DNA of 15,127 nucleotides, from the NCBI GenBank assembly GCA_003159055.1, contig PMLH01000534.1:1-15127 (forward strand), written 5' to 3'. The position numbers and the translations under genes were made by a program. Below the pieces are notes generated by a model. That model was given only the letters and a program-made list of their open reading frames with translations. It ran no database searches and had not been told where the DNA came from. Positions within the stretch are counted from its first letter, which is position 1. Each line of letters starts with the position of its first letter. The stretch comes from Myxococcales bacterium. Its GTDB lineage: Bacteria; Myxococcota; Polyangia; Fen-1088. Below, one piece after another: positions 8,701 through 14,441 of the stretch.

Positions 8701-8836
8701 GATGGGAGAAATCGCCCGTCGCCACCACTGCGATGCCCTTGCGTTGCGCCCAGGCATGCAGATGCTCCAGATCCAAGTCCCGGCTGGTCGCACGCGACAG
8801 GTACGAGTGAACGTGAAGATCCGCCACGAACGGCAT
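5741..8836 (-). CDS. EndoQ (PHP endonuclease) fused to UvrD/Rep-type SF1 helicase
   Basis: The 1031-residue protein has two modules. Residues 1-~420 match endonuclease Q (TIGR00375/COG1379): metal site DLHVHS (6-11), TGDFSHPRW (~41-49), AHVWTPWFSALGEKSGFDS, SSDAHSPEKLGREAT, FFPEEGKYHHAGHRACGV, and a zinc ribbon with C278 and C294-P-R-C297. EndoQ enzymes hydrolyse the phosphodiester 5' to uracil, hypoxanthine, xanthine or abasic sites. After a basic linker (RKRQRKGK), residues ~470-1010 are a superfamily 1A helicase: Walker A GPGTGKT with K486, motif Ia TFTRKAANELRERL, motif II DEYQD (660-664), motif III GDPDQAIYGF, motif IV NYRS, motif V LHASKGLEFPLVF and motif VI YVGMTRAKQQL. Both modules look intact. 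Predicted role: incise at a deaminated base, then unwind. The ATG at 8836 is the first start after an in-frame TAG at 8849-8851 and has no clear Shine-Dalgarno sequence. It lies downstream of recQ on the same strand and converges with the kinase gene (22-base gap). Confidence 0.95.
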   Translation of the reverse strand: MPFVADLHVHSYLSRATSRDLDLEHLHAWAQRKGIAVVATGDFSHPRWLAELRDKLLPAGGGLFRLRDDLAAAVDATVPAACRAEVRFILSVEVSSIYKRGERVRKVHNLLYAPDFEVAARIASRLARIGNIESDGRPILGLDSRDLLDITLASSPDAFLIPAHVWTPWFSALGEKSGFDSLDECFADLSSHIFAAETGLSSDPAMNWRLSALDRVALVSSSDAHSPEKLGREATRFGCDLSYFGMRDALREQSSGLLGTIEFFPEEGKYHHAGHRACGVNLSPSEADALGHLCPRCDKPLTGGVAGRVAALADRPEGFCPDGARPFANLVPLVEVLGEILGVGPAAGRVRRSYDKLLASAGSEMSVLMDLPIEDADRQGPPLLGEALRRMRAGEVRRIAGFDGVYGIVRVFDEAERQRLLAQTTFGFAAAVASAQAQVEVEPRKRQRKGKQEAAAVASDDDPDQAAAIAHEQGPLLIVAGPGTGKTRTLVGRIARLIENDEVPPTSITAITFTRKAANELRERLRARVGEKGAAVSAMTFHALGLSLLRASPALAGLPPEFRVLDETARRSVVKDVAAQAGFDGDVSKLASAIARVKADGLPTDISDEVASILPRYQGALQTMSALDFDDLVVRAACMLAEDPDALAQARRCCLHLLVDEYQDVNASQYRLVRLLAPAVGETRLCVVGDPDQAIYGFCGADPSHFGRFADDYPASRTINLGRNYRSAKPVLDLAKAVIARTPLRRERPLVAQIASGPAVVRHTVADERAEADLIVAEIERAVGGTNMLAMETHPADDSDGLDPRHLAFHDIAVLTRLSAQADLIEEALGRASIPCQRASGDDLIGRPHVPDLLVRLERAVERDGKKPLADAIATLDPDAALDPRRQRAVELLCTLAVPFADDLPAFLESIALWRDADLELAPQKVSLLTLHASKGLEFPLVFIAGCEDGIVPLRLPWLPAADLAEERRLLYVGMTRAKQQLVLVAAQKRNLLGRSVESRACPFLDDLAPGLLVDRQATMRPRKARQLSLL

Positions 8837-8884
8837 CGCGGCGGCAATCTAGCAGGGATTGAGGCAACGGATCCGGAGCCGTAG

Positions 8885-8964
8885 CCGGTTCCGGTCGCCG
8901 GTTCCGTAGCCGGCACCGGTTCCGGCCCTCGGCCGCCGGTTCCGGCCCTCGTCCACCGGTTCCG
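8885..8964. repeat. Intergenic CCGGTTCCG repeat array
   Basis: Five exact copies of CCGGTTCCG start at 8885, 8898, 8916, 8936 and 8956 (spacings 13, 18, 20, 20). The last ones form an imperfect 20-base tandem (CCGGTTCCGGCCCTCGGCCG then CCGGTTCCGGCCCTCGTCCA). The array fills most of the 133-base gap between the recQ stop and the EndoQ-UvrD start. It begins just past the recQ stop codon. Because each unit is rich in CCGG and related to its complement CGGAACCGG, it can fold into alternative hairpins and could end or process the recQ transcript. The same word occurs in the 14366-14441 repeat. Confidence 0.75.
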
Positions 8965-8969
8965 GTTCT

Positions 8970-11348
8970 CTAGTCGCCGCCCGGATTGTACACGCCGGGC
9001 AGCCGCGGCCCGTTGTCGTGCTCGGGCTGGTCGCCCCGATGTCGGCCACGTCGCCGGCGTCGTCTGCGCTTGCCGCCCCTGCCGTCGCCTTGCGGCTGGC
9101 TGCCGCCCTGCGGCGGGTGGTGATGGTGGGAATTGCCCGGCTGACTCTGCCGCTGCGGCTGTCCGCCGGCCCGGCTCACCGGCACGACTGGCAACGACAC
9201 CGACGGGGGAACGATCCATTCGACGAACGGGCGGATGTTGGCATCGCGAACGGCCACCCAACCTGCTGCGAATTCATCGCCTTCGGCCAGCGCCTCGCTT
9301 GCGGCCTGCGCCTCACCAAGCCACCCCTCGTGCTCGCCTGGATCGAGGACGATCTCGCCCGCGGCTGGAGCCGCCGCACAGTCGCCGTCCCAGACCGAAG
9401 GATCGATGCTCGAGTCGCTCTCCGGAGGCGGCACCCACGGGGGCGGAAGCGTTGGGGGCGGAAGCTCTGGGATGGGTGTGGCGAAGGCCGGACGCTGACG
9501 CTCGGTCTGGACCGGCGCCGCCGCCTTGTCAGCACCGCGCCGTCGGCGCCGACGAGCGCGCGCGTGGAAGTCGGTGGCGGCGTGCAGGCTGTGACGGGCG
9601 TCAGCATCACCAGGATCGAACATTTCGCTGTCCAGCCCTGCGCACGAGTCGCACAGCCCGCACGGAGGCCCGGCTTCTTCGCCGAAGTACTCGCGCATCA
9701 TCTGCACCCTGCAACGCTGCAGGTTCATGTACTTGAGCAGCTCGGCCAATCGCCGACGGTCCGAGATCCGCCGTGCCTCGAACACCGACGATGCCTTGTC
9801 GATCGCTTGGCGCGTCGGTCTGGGTTCGACCCCGCTCCAGCGAGCGGCGCGAACTTCCTTGGCCACTCCCATCGCTTCCAGAACCGACAGCACGACGCGA
9901 ACCCGCCGCTCGGGCAGAGCCATCGACAGCGCCAGGTCGCGAACTGAAACCTCTTTGCCCTCATCGCTCCAGGCGTAAAGCCCTTCCGCAACCAGGCGTG
10001 CCTGGGTCTTGGTCGGATGCGCCTCTTTGAGGAAGTGCTCTTGAATCGCGATGTCGTCGGGCTGGAACAGCAGCACGCAGCGGGCGGGTTTCCCGTCGCG
10101 TCCCGCGCGCCCCGCTTCCTGCACGTACGACTCGGGCGAGCCGGGCATCTGGTAGTGAATGATGTAGCGAATGTCGGGCTTGTCGACGCCGAGGCCGAAG
10201 GCGTTGGTGGCGATCATGACCACCTTGCGCCCCGACGCCATGAACGATGCTTGCGACTTTTCGCGTTCGTCGGTCGTCATCTTGCCGTTGTAGCGCTCGA
10301 CGGGAATCTTGCCGTGGCGCAAGGCCACGTACAGGTCGTCGACCGCACGGACCGTGGCGCAGTAGACGATACCGGGCCGTCGCAGACGCTGGATCAGCTT
10401 GCCCAGAACCCGCAGCTTGTCGGCTTCGCCAGCGACCTTGCGGACGTCGAACGCGAGGTTGGGTCGGTGGAAGGACACGCGACAAACGTGCGCATCCTTC
10501 ATGCCGAGCTGGACCAGAACATCCTCGGCGATGGCGGGCGTCGCGGTAGCGGTTAGCCCCAAAATCGGCGGTCGCCCCAGGACCTCGGCGGCGCGACGCA
10601 AGCCAAGGTAGGACGGACGGAAATCGTGACCCCATTGCGACACACAGTGGGCTTCGTCCACGCAGAAGAGCGAGAACTTGACCCCTTCCAGCGTGTCCTG
10701 AACCGCAGGCGAACAGACGGATTCCGGCGTGATCAAAACCAGACGGATCTTCCCAGAGCGAACCGCTTCCAGATCCGCGGCCCGTTCCTTCGCGGTGCGT
10801 GTAGAATCAATGCGAGCAACCGGCACGCCGGCCGCCTTCATCTTGCCGACCTGGTCTTCGATCAGCGCGAGCAGCGGCGAAACCACCAAGGTCGGCCCTG
10901 GCAGCCACAGCGACGGAAGCTGGTAGGTCAGTGACTTCCCACTGCCCGTCGGCATGATGGCCAACGTGTCGCGCCCGGAAAGCACGGATTCAATGACCTC
11001 GGCTTGGCCGGGGCGAAGGTCGCGGATGTGAAGTGCGGCCCGTGCACGATCCAGCGCTTCGCGTAAAGCAGCTGAATATGGACGCTCCCGCACGGCCGCT
11101 GCAGGAGGGACCACCGCGGACGTGTAGGCAGGCGGACGTTGGCCAAGACCTGGACCTGCCGGAAGGGCCGGCCCGTCATCGGAAAGATGAATCACGAGCG
11201 TAGGCTCGGACTCGCCTGCTTCCGGCTCGGACGCCGGCGCGCGCTTTTCGGCGGCCTCTGGCGACAAATCGTCGGCGGCGGCTTTTTCGTCCCGCTCGCC
11301 ATCTAGTGAGGTACGCAGTCTCGACTCCTCTCCGAACTCTCTCAACAT
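8970..11348 (-). CDS. recQ: RecQ-family ATP-dependent DNA helicase with long disordered tails
   Basis: This 792-residue protein carries a complete RecQ superfamily 2 helicase core: motif 0 around LRPGQAEVI, Walker A MPTGSGKS (132-139, K138), DEAH 231-234 within VDEAHCVSQWGHDFRPSY, motif III LTATATP, and motif VI QEAGRAGRDG. The RecQ zinc-binding subdomain is present (C in NLQRCRVQMM, then CGLCDSC, roughly residues 543-570). RecQ unwinds 3'-tailed duplexes, forks and recombination intermediates. Unlike the ~610-residue E. coli protein, this one has an acidic ~90-residue N-terminal extension. In place of an HRDC domain it has a ~220-residue Pro/Glu-rich tail ending in a natural HHHH stretch and an Arg run (KRRRRRRRGRHRGDQ), a likely nucleic-acid contact. 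The start at 11348 has only a weak upstream GAAG. It is first in a possible two-gene unit with the EndoQ-helicase, and divergent from radC. Confidence 0.94.
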   Translation of the reverse strand: MLREFGEESRLRTSLDGERDEKAAADDLSPEAAEKRAPASEPEAGESEPTLVIHLSDDGPALPAGPGLGQRPPAYTSAVVPPAAAVRERPYSAALREALDRARAALHIRDLRPGQAEVIESVLSGRDTLAIMPTGSGKSLTYQLPSLWLPGPTLVVSPLLALIEDQVGKMKAAGVPVARIDSTRTAKERAADLEAVRSGKIRLVLITPESVCSPAVQDTLEGVKFSLFCVDEAHCVSQWGHDFRPSYLGLRRAAEVLGRPPILGLTATATPAIAEDVLVQLGMKDAHVCRVSFHRPNLAFDVRKVAGEADKLRVLGKLIQRLRRPGIVYCATVRAVDDLYVALRHGKIPVERYNGKMTTDEREKSQASFMASGRKVVMIATNAFGLGVDKPDIRYIIHYQMPGSPESYVQEAGRAGRDGKPARCVLLFQPDDIAIQEHFLKEAHPTKTQARLVAEGLYAWSDEGKEVSVRDLALSMALPERRVRVVLSVLEAMGVAKEVRAARWSGVEPRPTRQAIDKASSVFEARRISDRRRLAELLKYMNLQRCRVQMMREYFGEEAGPPCGLCDSCAGLDSEMFDPGDADARHSLHAATDFHARARRRRRRGADKAAAPVQTERQRPAFATPIPELPPPTLPPPWVPPPESDSSIDPSVWDGDCAAAPAAGEIVLDPGEHEGWLGEAQAASEALAEGDEFAAGWVAVRDANIRPFVEWIVPPSVSLPVVPVSRAGGQPQRQSQPGNSHHHHPPQGGSQPQGDGRGGKRRRRRRRGRHRGDQPEHDNGPRLPGVYNPGGD

Positions 11349-11365
11349 GGAATTTGCTTCGTTTT

Positions 11366-11394
11366 CCTATAGCGGCCGTCAGCTAAGCGACCAA
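11366..11394 (-). promoter_or_regulatory. Candidate recQ promoter
   Basis: On the minus strand TTGGTC (11389-11394) and TATAGG (11366-11371) are separated by 17 bases, about 17 bases ahead of the recQ ATG. The -35 matches only its TTG, so the call is tentative. The 247-base gap between divergent recQ and radC (11349-11595) must hold promoters for both; I found no clear radC promoter or SOS box in it. Confidence 0.3.
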
Positions 11395-11595
11395 CCCATG
11401 CAACCGGGCTGCCTTGGGGGTCGGTCTAAGGAGCACTCGACCCTGCCGCGTTCGGGCGTGCACCGAGGCCCGCCTTGCGAAAACGCATAACTACAGTAGC
11501 ACGATTTCTGGCGATGCCACAAAGTTTCCTAGGCTTTTAAACACGCGCCATCGTTTGGGTCTTCCGCTGGCACGACGCATGCTTTGCACCAGGAC

Positions 11596-12273
11596 ATGCC
11601 CGCCCTTCTTGCACTTGCCCCCGAAGACCGTCCCCGCGAGCGCCTGCTGTCGCGAGGGCCTGGCAGCCTGTCCGATGCAGAGCTCTTGGCAATCCTCCTG
11701 GGCTCGGGCCGCCAGGGGCAAAACGTGATCGAAGTCGCGCATGACCTGCTTGCCCATGCCGGTGATCTGCGCCGCCTTGCCGAAAGCGCAGAGGCCGAAC
11801 TGTGCGCGCTGCCGGGCGTTGGACCAGCCCGGGCGGCGACGATTCAGGCCGCCTTGGAGCTTGGCCGCAGGGTGATCGGGTCTCGGCCGGAGCGTGGCCG
11901 GATTCTGGCCAATTCTGCCGAGGTCTGGACACACTACCGAGCCCGGCTGGGAACCTCGCCAGTCGAGGAGTTCTGGATGCTGGCGCTCGACGTTCGCCAC
12001 CGTCTGCTGTTCGAGACCTGCGTTGCCCGAGGCTCCCTCACTGGCGTCGAGGTCCATCCACGTGACGTGTTTCGCACCCTCATCCGAGGCGGAGCAGCGT
12101 CTGTCATCTTTTGCCACAACCACCCATCCGGCGATCCGACGCCGTCGCGCCAAGACCTCGACCTGACCAAACGGCTGCGTGAGGTCGGCGAGCTTTGCGG
12201 CATTTCGGTCCTCGACCATGTCGTGGTGGCCAGCGATGGCTTCGTGAGCATCGCCAGCAGAGGATGCCTTTGA
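11596..12273 (+). CDS. radC: RadC/JAB-domain protein
   Basis: The 225-residue protein opens with the family signature EDRPRERLLSRGPGSLSDAELLAILLGSG. It carries a helix-hairpin-helix (LCALPGVGPARAATIQAALEL) and the JAB/MPN metal motif HNHPSGDPTPSRQD, with upstream VIF strand. RadC proteins were once linked to repair, but their biochemical role is unproved; the JAB fold suggests a metal-dependent hydrolase or nuclease. The start is uncertain. ATG at 11596 gives MPALLALAPEDRPRERL, typical in length, but its AGGA is only one base away. A TTG at 11584 would add four residues and has no better ribosome-binding site. It is the divergent neighbour of recQ and near the EndoQ-helicase gene, so the context is DNA metabolism. 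The end is 46 bases before the next gene. Confidence 0.93.
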   Translation: MPALLALAPEDRPRERLLSRGPGSLSDAELLAILLGSGRQGQNVIEVAHDLLAHAGDLRRLAESAEAELCALPGVGPARAATIQAALELGRRVIGSRPERGRILANSAEVWTHYRARLGTSPVEEFWMLALDVRHRLLFETCVARGSLTGVEVHPRDVFRTLIRGGAASVIFCHNHPSGDPTPSRQDLDLTKRLREVGELCGISVLDHVVVASDGFVSIASRGCL

Positions 12274-12284
12274 CGATAATCGTT

Positions 12285-12313
12285 TTGGCACAGGCTCGGT
12301 GCGGCCCTAATAT
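12285..12313 (+). promoter_or_regulatory. Sigma-70-like promoter giving a leaderless mRNA for the barrel gene
   Basis: TTGGCA (12285-12290) and TAATAT (12308-12313) are separated by exactly 17 bases. Start of transcription 6-7 bases past the -10 would fall at about 12320, the A of the ATG. No Shine-Dalgarno sequence is present (TCCGACC precedes ATG), which agrees with leaderless translation. Confidence 0.5.
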
Positions 12314-12319
12314 CCGACC

Positions 12320-13216
12320 ATGCTGCCGAGACGGTTCGCTTTGCTTCTGATGACGTGTGCCGGCGTTGTGGGCGCCCCTGCATGGGCGTTGGCAGAGGGG
12401 GTACTCTTCCCTGGCACACGCCCGCTCGGCAGCGGCGGCGCGATGCGAGCTCTCGCCACCGGCGACTCCGGGCCGCAGCTAAATCCATCGGGCATTTCCC
12501 TAATCAAGACCTATCAAGTCGAGGGCGCCTACCAGTACAGCAAGACGGCCGGCTCGAATGACGCGCGCTTCTCCGCGGTCGACTCGACGTCGGCGCTCAA
12601 TCTAGGCGGCGCCCTGAACTACACGTACCACCACGAATCCGTGGCTGGTGTCAGCAAGGGCAGCCACCTCGTCGGCGGTTCGCTTTCTTTTCCGTTTGCC
12701 GACAAGATTTTCGCCGGAGCCAGCACCAAGTACGTCCACTTCACAGATAGGGCAGGCACGACCCAATCGGGATTCACCTATGATGCGGGGTTGACGGTTC
12801 GGCCGGTATCGCTGCTATCCATCGGCGCCGTCGGATACAACCTGCGCGATTTCGGAACTGGATGGCTGCCCAGGGGTGTCGGCGGCGGAATCGCCGTGTT
12901 GCCGATGCCGACTCTGCTTTTCGTGTTCGACACTGTCTATGAGAAGGTCTACGCGGACTCTTCGCCAACCGACTCCTCGCGGACCAGCACCATGCACTAC
13001 ATGGGCGGCGGCGAATTGTCGTTCTCGTCGGCGGGCGCGATTCGCGCCGGCGGCGGCTGGAATGGTCTCACGAAGAATGGCTACATCTCGGCGGGTTTTT
13101 CCGCGCTGTCCGCCGAAATCGGTGCACTGGACGTCGGGCTGCGACAGGACGTCTCGGGCGAGAGCAAGTCGACCATCTTCGGAATCAGCGGTCGCCTCTT
13201 CGTTCCGAGCATCTAA
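12320..13216 (+). CDS. Outer-membrane beta-barrel protein (FadL/PorV-like)
   Basis: A 298-residue exported protein. Residues 1-25 are a signal peptide (MLPRRFALLLMTCAGVVGA then WALA, cleavage near A25/E26); LMTC does not make a proper lipobox. The mature N-terminus reads RPLGSGGAMRALATGDSGPQLNPSGIS, which matches the GARALGMGGA...NPAGL opening of FadL/PorV/PorQ-like barrels. The rest alternates aromatic and glycine-rich strands (YQVEGAYQYSK, GGALNYTYHH, GGSLSFPF, TYDAGLTVRP, GGGELSFSSAG, YISAGFSALSAEIG, GISGRLFVPSI) as expected for a barrel of roughly 12-14 strands, with no long hydrophobic helix. The cargo is unknown. No Shine-Dalgarno sequence precedes the ATG, but a good promoter ends just before it. 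It lies upstream of an ECF sigma gene, which fits an envelope theme but not proof of co-regulation. Confidence 0.82.
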   Translation: MLPRRFALLLMTCAGVVGAPAWALAEGVLFPGTRPLGSGGAMRALATGDSGPQLNPSGISLIKTYQVEGAYQYSKTAGSNDARFSAVDSTSALNLGGALNYTYHHESVAGVSKGSHLVGGSLSFPFADKIFAGASTKYVHFTDRAGTTQSGFTYDAGLTVRPVSLLSIGAVGYNLRDFGTGWLPRGVGGGIAVLPMPTLLFVFDTVYEKVYADSSPTDSSRTSTMHYMGGGELSFSSAGAIRAGGGWNGLTKNGYISAGFSALSAEIGALDVGLRQDVSGESKSTIFGISGRLFVPSI

Positions 13217-13249
13217 TCGGGCTAAACTGCACCCGCTTGTCATTCTGTA

Positions 13250-13277
13250 GGAACTTCTTGACCGTCGGGTTGTCTGT
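13250..13277 (+). promoter_or_regulatory. Sigma-E-type promoter of the ECF sigma operon
   Basis: GGAACTT (13250-13256), the classic -35 of RpoE-group ECF sigma factors, is followed after 16 bases (13257-13272) by TCTGT (13273-13277), close to the TCTGA/TCAAA -10. It lies directly upstream of the ECF sigma gene, in a ~70-base gap. Transcription would begin around 13283. This is the normal sign that the sigma factor drives its own operon. Confidence 0.6.
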
Positions 13278-13285
13278 ATCGTTGT

Positions 13286-13290
13286 GGAGG
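13286..13290 (+). promoter_or_regulatory. Strong Shine-Dalgarno sequence that sets the sigma-factor start
   Basis: GGAGG sits five bases before a TTG at 13296 in the sigma-factor frame. This favours TTG at 13296 over the GTG at 13284, which would overlap this site and lie almost on the predicted transcription start. Confidence 0.55.
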
Positions 13291-13295
13291 CAACG

Positions 13296-13967
13296 TTGCC
13301 ACGCACGGCCGGGGTGGGCATCGCCGATGCCCCCGACGACACAACCAGCGCGGGTAAGCGCGCCGAGCGGCCACGGTATCAGATGAGCCTCTCCGAACGG
13401 ATGCTGCTCGGCCGGCTCGTCAAACGCGACGAGGATGCCTTCAACCAGATCGTGCGCGCCTACAGCGACCGAGTGTACAACTTGGTGCTGCGCCTGGTGG
13501 GGTCGCCGTCGGAGGCCGAGGACATTGCGCAAGAGGTCTTCGTCACCGTCTTCAAGAGCATCGACACCTATCGCGGAGAGGCCAAGCTTTCGACCTGGAT
13601 TCTGCGCATCGCCGCCAACCATTCCAAGAACCGCATCAAGTACCTCTCGCGCCGCCGCACCACCGGCCAGGAGCTGAAAGACGGCACCGACGCAACCGAG
13701 ATGGCCGACGAAGGCAAGGCGCCCGTGCAAGCCCATTTCGAGGCGCCCGACGTCATGCTGGAAGCCGCCGAGACCGAGCAACTTCTGCAAGAGGCCATCG
13801 CGAAGCTCGACGAAGAACAGCGCCTCCTGGTGGTCTTGCGCGACGTGGAAGAGTTGTCCTACGACGAAATCGCGGAAATTACGGGGCTGCCGGAAGGTAC
13901 GGTGAAATCGCGTTTGCATCGGGCGCGGATGGCGCTCAAGGATCTGCTGGAAGGGAAGTTCAAGTGA
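13296..13967 (+). CDS. ECF (RpoE-like) RNA polymerase sigma factor
   Basis: About 223 residues. After a variable ~30-residue N-terminus, region 2 spans DAFNQIVRAYSDRVYNLVLRL, the core-binding DIAQEVFVTVFKSI and -10-recognising STWILRIAANHSKNRIK. A Glu/Ala-rich linker leads to region 4 (LDEEQRLLVVLRDVEELSYDEIA, helix-turn-helix EITGLPEGTVKSRLHRAR) that reads the -35 box. There is no sigma region 1 or 3, as expected for ECF factors. The first clear homology begins at MSLSERMLLGRL (ATG at 13383), but that ATG has no ribosome-binding site, whereas a TTG at 13296 has GGAGG at ideal spacing. The last bases overlap the anti-sigma gene by 4 (GTGA), so the two are coupled. The -35 upstream (GGAACTT) matches what RpoE-like factors recognise, implying autoregulation. 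The stimulus is not visible. Confidence 0.94.
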   Translation: MPRTAGVGIADAPDDTTSAGKRAERPRYQMSLSERMLLGRLVKRDEDAFNQIVRAYSDRVYNLVLRLVGSPSEAEDIAQEVFVTVFKSIDTYRGEAKLSTWILRIAANHSKNRIKYLSRRRTTGQELKDGTDATEMADEGKAPVQAHFEAPDVMLEAAETEQLLQEAIAKLDEEQRLLVVLRDVEELSYDEIAEITGLPEGTVKSRLHRARMALKDLLEGKFK

Positions 13968-14335
13968 GCGGCGCCGACAGCCACAAGCGAGCCACCGAGG
14001 CCTTTTCTGCGTACGTCGATGGCGAGCTGCCACCCGACGAACGTGCCCACGTGGAGGATCACCTCGCGACCTGCATCCAGTGCCGCGTGTCCTTGGAACG
14101 CTTCCGGCGAACCGTCGGGAAGCTGGGCGCGCTCAAGCGGGCGGCGCCTGGAAATTTCCTAGAGAGCGTGCAGGCGCAAATCAACAAGCGATCGCGCGGC
14201 CGCTTCTTCGGCAAGCGCTTCATGCTATTCGGCCGCATCCCCTTCGAATGGCTCTCGCTGGCCACCATCGTGGCCATGCTGCTCTACTACATCGTGTTCC
14301 TGCAAAGCTCGCCGACTGGCGTGGTGCCCAAGTAA
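13964..14335 (+). CDS. Membrane-anchored zinc-binding (ZAS) anti-sigma factor
   Basis: Of 123 residues, the N-terminal domain has the anti-sigma zinc motif H33-x3-C37-x2-C40 within VEDHLATCIQC, following the usual YVDGELPPDERAHVEDHL helix. This type of domain clamps the ECF sigma factor in the cytoplasm. One membrane helix (FEWLSLATIVAMLLYYIVFLQ, ~94-114) follows, with only about 9 residues beyond it, so there is almost no periplasmic sensor domain. Release may depend on the zinc/cysteine site or on another membrane protein. The start is GTG at 13964, overlapping the sigma-factor stop by 4 bases with an AAGGGAAG ribosome-binding site upstream, ensuring matched amounts of sigma and anti-sigma factor. 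Confidence 0.92.
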   Translation: MSGADSHKRATEAFSAYVDGELPPDERAHVEDHLATCIQCRVSLERFRRTVGKLGALKRAAPGNFLESVQAQINKRSRGRFFGKRFMLFGRIPFEWLSLATIVAMLLYYIVFLQSSPTGVVPK

Positions 14336-14365
14336 GCGACCGTGAGCCGCGCGGAGGCCCAAACG

Positions 14366-14441
14366 GTAGCCGGATCCGTGGCCGGAACCGGTTCCGCAGC
14401 CGGCCACCGGCCCCGGCTGCCGGCCCCGGCAAACCGGCTAC
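14366..14441. repeat. GC-rich inverted repeat at convergent gene ends, possible bidirectional terminator
   Basis: GTAGCCGG (14366-14373) and CCGGCTAC (14434-14441) are perfect inverted repeats flanking a run of GCCGG/CCGGC words. A central 14-base palindrome CGGAACCGGTTCCG lies at 14383-14396. The right arm includes the stop codon of the methyltransferase gene. It fills most of the 102-base gap between the anti-sigma gene and the convergent methyltransferase, so it may end both transcripts. It shares the CCGGTTCCG word with the 8885-8964 array. Confidence 0.6.

Noticed and set aside
6869..8884. 671-codon open frame on the plus strand
   Set aside because: It lies entirely opposite the EndoQ-helicase gene, is Arg/His/Gln-rich without domain motifs, and is a shadow frame.
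8837..8969. CRISPR array in the recQ-downstream repeats
   Set aside because: Repeat words are 9-10 bases with 4-11-base gaps, much too short for CRISPR repeats and spacers, and no cas genes are present.
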